Part shown: piece after piece, positions 7,000 through 9,270 of the stretch | Numbering within the stretch: the first letter of the stretch is position 1 | Layout of the letters: each line of letters opens with the position of its first letter | Assembly (NCBI GenBank): GCA_022739095.1 | Contig: JAIJEI010000069.1 | Location: 1-9,270 of the forward strand | DNA: 9,270 bases | Direction: 5' to 3' | Source: Bifidobacterium sp. | GTDB lineage: Bacteria > Actinomycetota > Actinomycetes > Actinomycetales > Bifidobacteriaceae | The notes under the pieces: generated by a model | Databases searched by the model: none | The model's input: the letters and a program-made list of their open reading frames with translations, nothing else | Told to the model about the DNA's origin: nothing | Translations under genes and position numbers: made by a program

Positions 7000-7709
7000 A
7001 GGCGCACCTCCTTGTCTTGCGTCAGGTTGGTGAGCCGTCCCGCGTCGAGCATCAGCGTGCGGGTGGCGCGTCCGTCCGGCGGCCAGTGGCGGATGCGGAT
7101 GATCGCCATGCCGTGTGCGGCCGCGTCCGCCATGATCGCGGCCACTTTGGCCGCGTTGTCGTCGTCGAGTCCGGCGTCCACCTCATCGGCCAGCAGCACC
7201 TTCGGGTCGGTGAGCAGCGTGCGGGCCAACGCCACGCGCGCCGCCTGGCCGCCCGACAGGTCATGTGGCGCGCGCTAGGTCGATGTCCTCGCATCCCATC
7301 GCGTCCAGGGTCGTGCGGATGCGTTCGTCGGGCAGCAACCGCGCGGCCTTGCCTCCCCTGCCCCGAATGGCGAGCATCCAGGGCAGCCGGATCGCCTCGG
7401 CCACGTCCTTGCCGGTCAGTATCGGTTTTTGCGGCAGGTAGGAGACGTCCCTCCGCCACTGCTGTGCGCTGAATTCGTCACTGCCCACGCCGTCGAGGAC
7501 GAACGTGCCGTCCGCGTGCGGGTTGAGTCGGGCGCATGCGGTCAGCAGACTCGATTTGCGGAGCCGGACGGGCCCACCAGGTCGATGATGTCGCCGCGTT
7601 CGATGCTGAAGGACAGGTTGTCGAACACCGTGCGTTCGTCGTCCGCCGGCGATTGCGCGGGGACGACGCAGGACGCGGATATGGCTTCGAAGAAGGATCG
7701 CATATTCAT
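6996..7709 (-). pseudogene. fetA: Frameshifted ABC ATPase, FetA/YbbL type, partner of the permease
   Basis: The gene encodes an ABC nucleotide-binding subunit in three pieces. The N-terminal part (ATG at 7709) reaches LVGPSGS, then the frame breaks at about 7558-7562: GGCTCCGCAAA stands where GGCTCCGGCAAA would restore GPSGSGKSSLLT, so one base of the Walker A codons is missing. Translation stops at 7542 after 55 aa. The middle part (to 7261) reads sensibly in another frame, including a Q-loop-like VSYLPQKPIL. A second break is at the GC run 7268-7275: one more GC unit would read DLARAPHDLSGGQ. The C-terminal part returns to the first frame with LSGGQ, a Walker B/D-loop VLLADEVDAGLD and a conserved histidine. 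The two losses add to 3 bp, and the repaired gene would be 717 nt (238 aa), normal for the family. Either it is a true pseudogene or the sequence carries errors; both breaks fall at slippage-prone spots. Confidence 0.85.
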
Positions 7710-7711
7710 CC

Positions 7712-7717
7712 AGTCTA
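7712..7717 (-). promoter_or_regulatory. Possible -10 box of the ABC ATPase gene
   Basis: On the minus strand TAGACT precedes ATGAATATG by two bases. It resembles the TANNNT boxes of ligA and mrp, and no Shine-Dalgarno is evident, so a near-leaderless transcript starting around the second ATG (7703) is possible. The evidence is position and resemblance only. Confidence 0.25.
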
Positions 7718-7767
7718 GTCGGGGGTCACGTGGGAAACCCCAGCGTTCACTTCCTGTATACCCGGTG

Positions 7768-7776
7768 TGGCATAAT
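7768..7776 (+). promoter_or_regulatory. Extended -10 promoter of efp-nusB
   Basis: TGGCATAAT fits an extended -10 (TGN followed by CATAAT, 5 of 6 matches to TATAAT). A weak -35 TTCACT lies at 7746-7751, with a long 19-base spacer. Transcription would start near 7783, leaving a 5' UTR of about 53 bases that opens with a hairpin. The 126-base gap to the divergent ABC gene also holds a small inverted repeat GGGGT/ACCCC around CACGTG, of no assigned role. Confidence 0.5.
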
Positions 7777-7781
7777 AACCA

Positions 7782-7803
7782 AGGCAATTTTTGGGCTTTG
7801 CCT
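7782..7803 (+). other. Hairpin at the 5' end of the efp leader
   Basis: AGGCAA (7782-7787) pairs with TTGCCT (7798-7803) around a 10-base loop TTTTTGGGCT. If transcription starts near 7783, this stem sits at the very 5' end of the mRNA, where such structures commonly protect transcripts. It is far enough from the start codon (33 bases) not to hide the ribosome site. Confidence 0.4.
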
Positions 7804-7823
7804 AAGCTAGTTTGAATTTGAAA

Positions 7824-7830
7824 TAGGTGA
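7824..7830 (+). promoter_or_regulatory. Shine-Dalgarno choosing the second GTG of efp
   Basis: TAGGTGA lies five bases before GTG at 7836. The in-frame GTG at 7827 is inside this site and would leave only a poor upstream purine run, so it is unlikely to be the start. Starting at 7836 gives the N-terminus MAQTTNDIK, normal for EF-P. Confidence 0.65.
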
Positions 7831-7835
7831 ATAAC

Positions 7836-8399
7836 GTGGCACAGACTACTAACGACATCAAGAACGGATCCGTCCTGAACCTGGACGGCCAGCTGTGGAC
7901 CGTCATGAAGTTCCAGCACGTCAAGCCGGGCAAGGGCCCCGCCTTCGTGCGCACCACCATCAAGAACGTGCTCTCCGGCAAGATCGTCGACAAGACCTTC
8001 AACGCAGGCATGAAGATGGAATTCGAGACCGTCGACAACCGCACCCTCCAGTACTCCTACGAGGACGGCGACAACTTCGTGTTCATGGACATGACCACCT
8101 ACGACCAGATCATGGTTCCGAAGACCCTCGTGGGCGACAAGGCCAAGTTCATGCTCGAAGGCACTGACTGCCTGGTCTCCTTCCACGACGGCACCCCGCT
8201 GAGCATCGATCTGCCGGGCTCCGTGGTCCTGACCATCACCCATACCGAGCCGGGCCTGCAGGGCAACCGCTCCAACGCCGGCACCAAGCCGGCCACCGTT
8301 GAGACCGGTGCCGAGATTCAGGTCCCGCTGTTCATCAACGAGGGCGACCGCGTCAAGATCAACACCGAGGACGGCTCCTACACCGGCCGCGAGAACTGA
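7836..8399 (+). CDS. efp: Translation elongation factor P
   Basis: EF-P binds ribosomes stalled on consecutive prolines, next to the P-site tRNA, and promotes peptide bond formation. The protein is 187 aa, exactly the family size, with the KOW-like N-terminal domain and two OB domains. The family signature is at the end: GAEIQVPLFINEGDRVKI followed by NTEDGSYTGREN. The functional loop tip is VKPGKGPAF with K33 at the apex, the palindromic PGKGP form known from actinobacterial EF-Ps that work without lysylation or rhamnosylation. Codon use is strongly biased to C-ending optimal codons (AAG, ATC, ACC, GGC), as expected of a highly expressed gene. It has its own promoter and leader, and is followed after 54 bases without a terminator by nusB, so the two are probably co-transcribed. 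Confidence 0.97.
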   Translation: MAQTTNDIKNGSVLNLDGQLWTVMKFQHVKPGKGPAFVRTTIKNVLSGKIVDKTFNAGMKMEFETVDNRTLQYSYEDGDNFVFMDMTTYDQIMVPKTLVGDKAKFMLEGTDCLVSFHDGTPLSIDLPGSVVLTITHTEPGLQGNRSNAGTKPATVETGAEIQVPLFINEGDRVKINTEDGSYTGREN

Positions 8400-8453
8400 T
8401 TTCCGCATCCTCAACAGACGACCGACCGTATAAAGGACTAGGACAGCAGCAGT

Positions 8454-9026
8454 ATGGCACGTTCCACCGCGCGCAAAAGGGCTCTGAACACCCTGTACGA
8501 AGCCGACGAAAAAAGCCAGGATATTCTCTCCCTGCTTGACGAGCGCATCGCACATCCCGGTGCCCAGACCCCGCTTCCCGACTATGCCATTGAAATCGTC
8601 AAGGGCGTGGCCGAGCACCGTCGTCAGATCGACATGACCCTGGACGAACACTCCACGGGTTGGAAGGTCCGCCGTATGGGCGTGGTCGATCGCAACATTC
8701 TGCGTATCGCCGCTTGGGAGATTCTGTTCAACGATGATGTGCCGGACAAGGTCGCCATCGACGAGGCTTTGGCATTGGCCAAGACCCTGTGCGATGACGA
8801 TTCGCCCGCCTTCATCCATGGCCTGCTGTCTGCAGTGTGCACCGCCAAGAACGCAGCACCGGCACCGGAGTCCGTGGCGGAAGAGGCCGATGAGGAATCG
8901 TCCGATTCCGATGCCGCCGCATCCGAGCCGACCGATGAGGGCGATGTTTCCGATTCGCCCGATTCGTCCGGTGCATCCAACGAGCCCGCTGCCCCGTCTG
9001 CTGAGATTCAGCCGACGGTCGATTAG
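8454..9026 (+). CDS. nusB: Transcription antitermination factor NusB with acidic tail
   Basis: NusB with NusE (ribosomal protein S10) binds boxA RNA and keeps RNA polymerase from terminating in rRNA operons. Residues 1-132 are the helical NusB fold: MARSTARKRALNTLYEAD with the arginine-rich RNA-binding start, then WKVRRMGVVDRNILRIAAWEIL and the conserved PDKVAIDEALALAK segment. The family is usually about 130-160 aa; this one has 190. Residues 133-190 form a low-complexity tail of Ala, Ser, Pro, Asp and Glu with 17 acidic and no basic residues, likely disordered. The ATG has a modest GGA-type Shine-Dalgarno near 8439-8443. It follows efp closely and ends at a strong intrinsic terminator, so the efp-nusB unit is separated from carA. 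Confidence 0.95.
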   Translation: MARSTARKRALNTLYEADEKSQDILSLLDERIAHPGAQTPLPDYAIEIVKGVAEHRRQIDMTLDEHSTGWKVRRMGVVDRNILRIAAWEILFNDDVPDKVAIDEALALAKTLCDDDSPAFIHGLLSAVCTAKNAAPAPESVAEEADEESSDSDAAASEPTDEGDVSDSPDSSGASNEPAAPSAEIQPTVD

Positions 9027-9039
9027 TCATTTGTTGTTC

Positions 9040-9064
9040 AGCCTCCCCATTCGGGAGGCTTTTT
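9040..9064 (+). terminator. Intrinsic terminator after nusB
   Basis: AGCCTCCC (9040-9047) pairs with GGGAGGCT (9053-9060) as an 8-bp stem with loop CATTC, followed by a run of five T from 9060. It begins 14 bases after the nusB stop. It is the only hairpin in the window with a proper T-run. Confidence 0.88.
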
Positions 9065-9068
9065 CATG

Positions 9069-9175
9069 GGCGGACACTTGTGCCGCCACACATTCTCAAG
9101 TCGGCACCTTGCCGACAGCCCCGCCAGCGGGGTGAGACTTTGCGCCCAACGGCGTGTGAGTCTGCGCTGGCCGTT
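9069..9175 (+). other. Structured region upstream of carA with four consecutive hairpins
   Basis: Four stems follow each other: GGCGG/CCGCC at 9069-9087 (bulged A, inner CA/TG pairs), GTCGGCA/TGCCGAC at 9100-9116 (loop CCT), CCCCG/CGGGG at 9119-9132 (loop CCAG) and AACGGC/GCCGTT at 9148-9175 (16-base loop). A direct repeat of GTGAG then TGCGC occurs at 9132-9145 and 9156-9167, partly in the last loop. No T-run follows any of them and no confident promoter was seen, so it may be a leader controlling carA, or simply structured intergenic DNA. Confidence 0.45.
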
Positions 9176-9215
9176 AACCTTGGTACGAATACCCGAAAAA
9201 CATAAGGGGGTTTTG

Positions 9216-9270
9216 GTGAGCCAGAACGAGTCCGGGACCATCGCAATTCCGATGTATGACAAGGACGATG
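9216..9270 (+). CDS. carA: Carbamoyl-phosphate synthase small subunit, N-terminus only
   Basis: Only 18 codons are inside the window, read from GTG as MSQNESGTIAIPMYDKDD. The GTG is preceded by AAGGGGG (9204-9210) at five bases, a good ribosome site. CarA is the glutaminase subunit that supplies ammonia to CarB for carbamoyl phosphate, the common precursor of pyrimidines and arginine. The assignment rests on resemblance to remembered bifidobacterial CarA N-termini and on the efp-nusB-carA order known in this genus. The glutaminase domain lies beyond the window, so the call cannot be confirmed here. Confidence 0.7.
   Translation, partial: MSQNESGTIAIPMYDKDD

Noticed and set aside
6190..7278. 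362-codon plus-strand open frame opposite the FetB-like permease and ATPase
   Set aside because: It is His/Gln/Arg/Asp-rich with no recognisable motif, and lies antisense to a permease with clear membrane segments and a strong ribosome site. It is a GC-driven shadow.
7261..7488. Separate small gene starting MGSDEFSAQQWRRD
   Set aside because: It is the middle, out-of-frame third of the ATPase, continuous in content with the pieces on either side, not an independent gene.
7542..8819. 425-codon minus-strand open frame spanning the antisense of efp and nusB and running into the ATPase N-terminus
   Set aside because: Only its last 55 codons (from 7709) are real ABC sequence. The rest is antisense to two certain genes and is open only because of codon bias.
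1..9270. CRISPR arrays, tRNA/rRNA genes, insertion sequences, phage or integrase genes, toxin-antitoxin pairs
   Set aside because: None of the expected repeats, cloverleafs, transposase motifs or paired small genes were seen on either strand. The window is mainly core housekeeping DNA.

Overview
The window looks like chromosomal core DNA from a Bifidobacterium, most probably the B. longum group. The reasons are high GC with strong G/C third-position bias, an oversized NAD-dependent DNA ligase, an unmodified-type EF-P with a PGKGP loop, the gene order efp-nusB-carA, and a carA N-terminus that matches my memory of bifidobacterial CarA. The genus is inferred from family knowledge; no search was run.

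Layout from left to right: ligA (+, about 921 aa) starts almost at the window edge. A repeat-like double hairpin follows, then mrp (+), a P-loop Fe-S carrier with a fused DUF59 domain. Next comes a cytosolic GH20 beta-N-acetylhexosaminidase (+), preceded by a perfect 15-bp palindrome that looks like an operator. Its 3' end converges on an ABC system of the FetAB (YbbL/YbbM, UPF0014) type on the minus strand, with a strong hairpin between them. The permease (fetB-like) is intact. The ATPase gene upstream of it is broken by two small frameshifts, one in the P-loop and one in a GC-dinucleotide run just before the LSGGQ signature. Divergent from this lie efp and nusB (+), probably one transcript, ended by a good intrinsic terminator. 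A highly structured 150-bp leader then precedes the first 18 codons of carA.

Functionally, most of the window is housekeeping: DNA joining, Fe-S cluster handling, polyproline translation rescue, rRNA antitermination, and entry into pyrimidine and arginine synthesis. The accessory parts are the GH20 enzyme (likely intracellular trimming of GlcNAc/GalNAc-terminated oligosaccharides from milk or mucin) and the degraded ABC exporter.

I found no CRISPR array, phage, insertion sequence, tRNA or rRNA. No clearly new multi-gene system is visible. The most interesting items are the frameshifted ATPase with its intact permease, the palindrome at the GH20 promoter, the large LigA insertions, the four-hairpin carA leader and the REP-like element after ligA.
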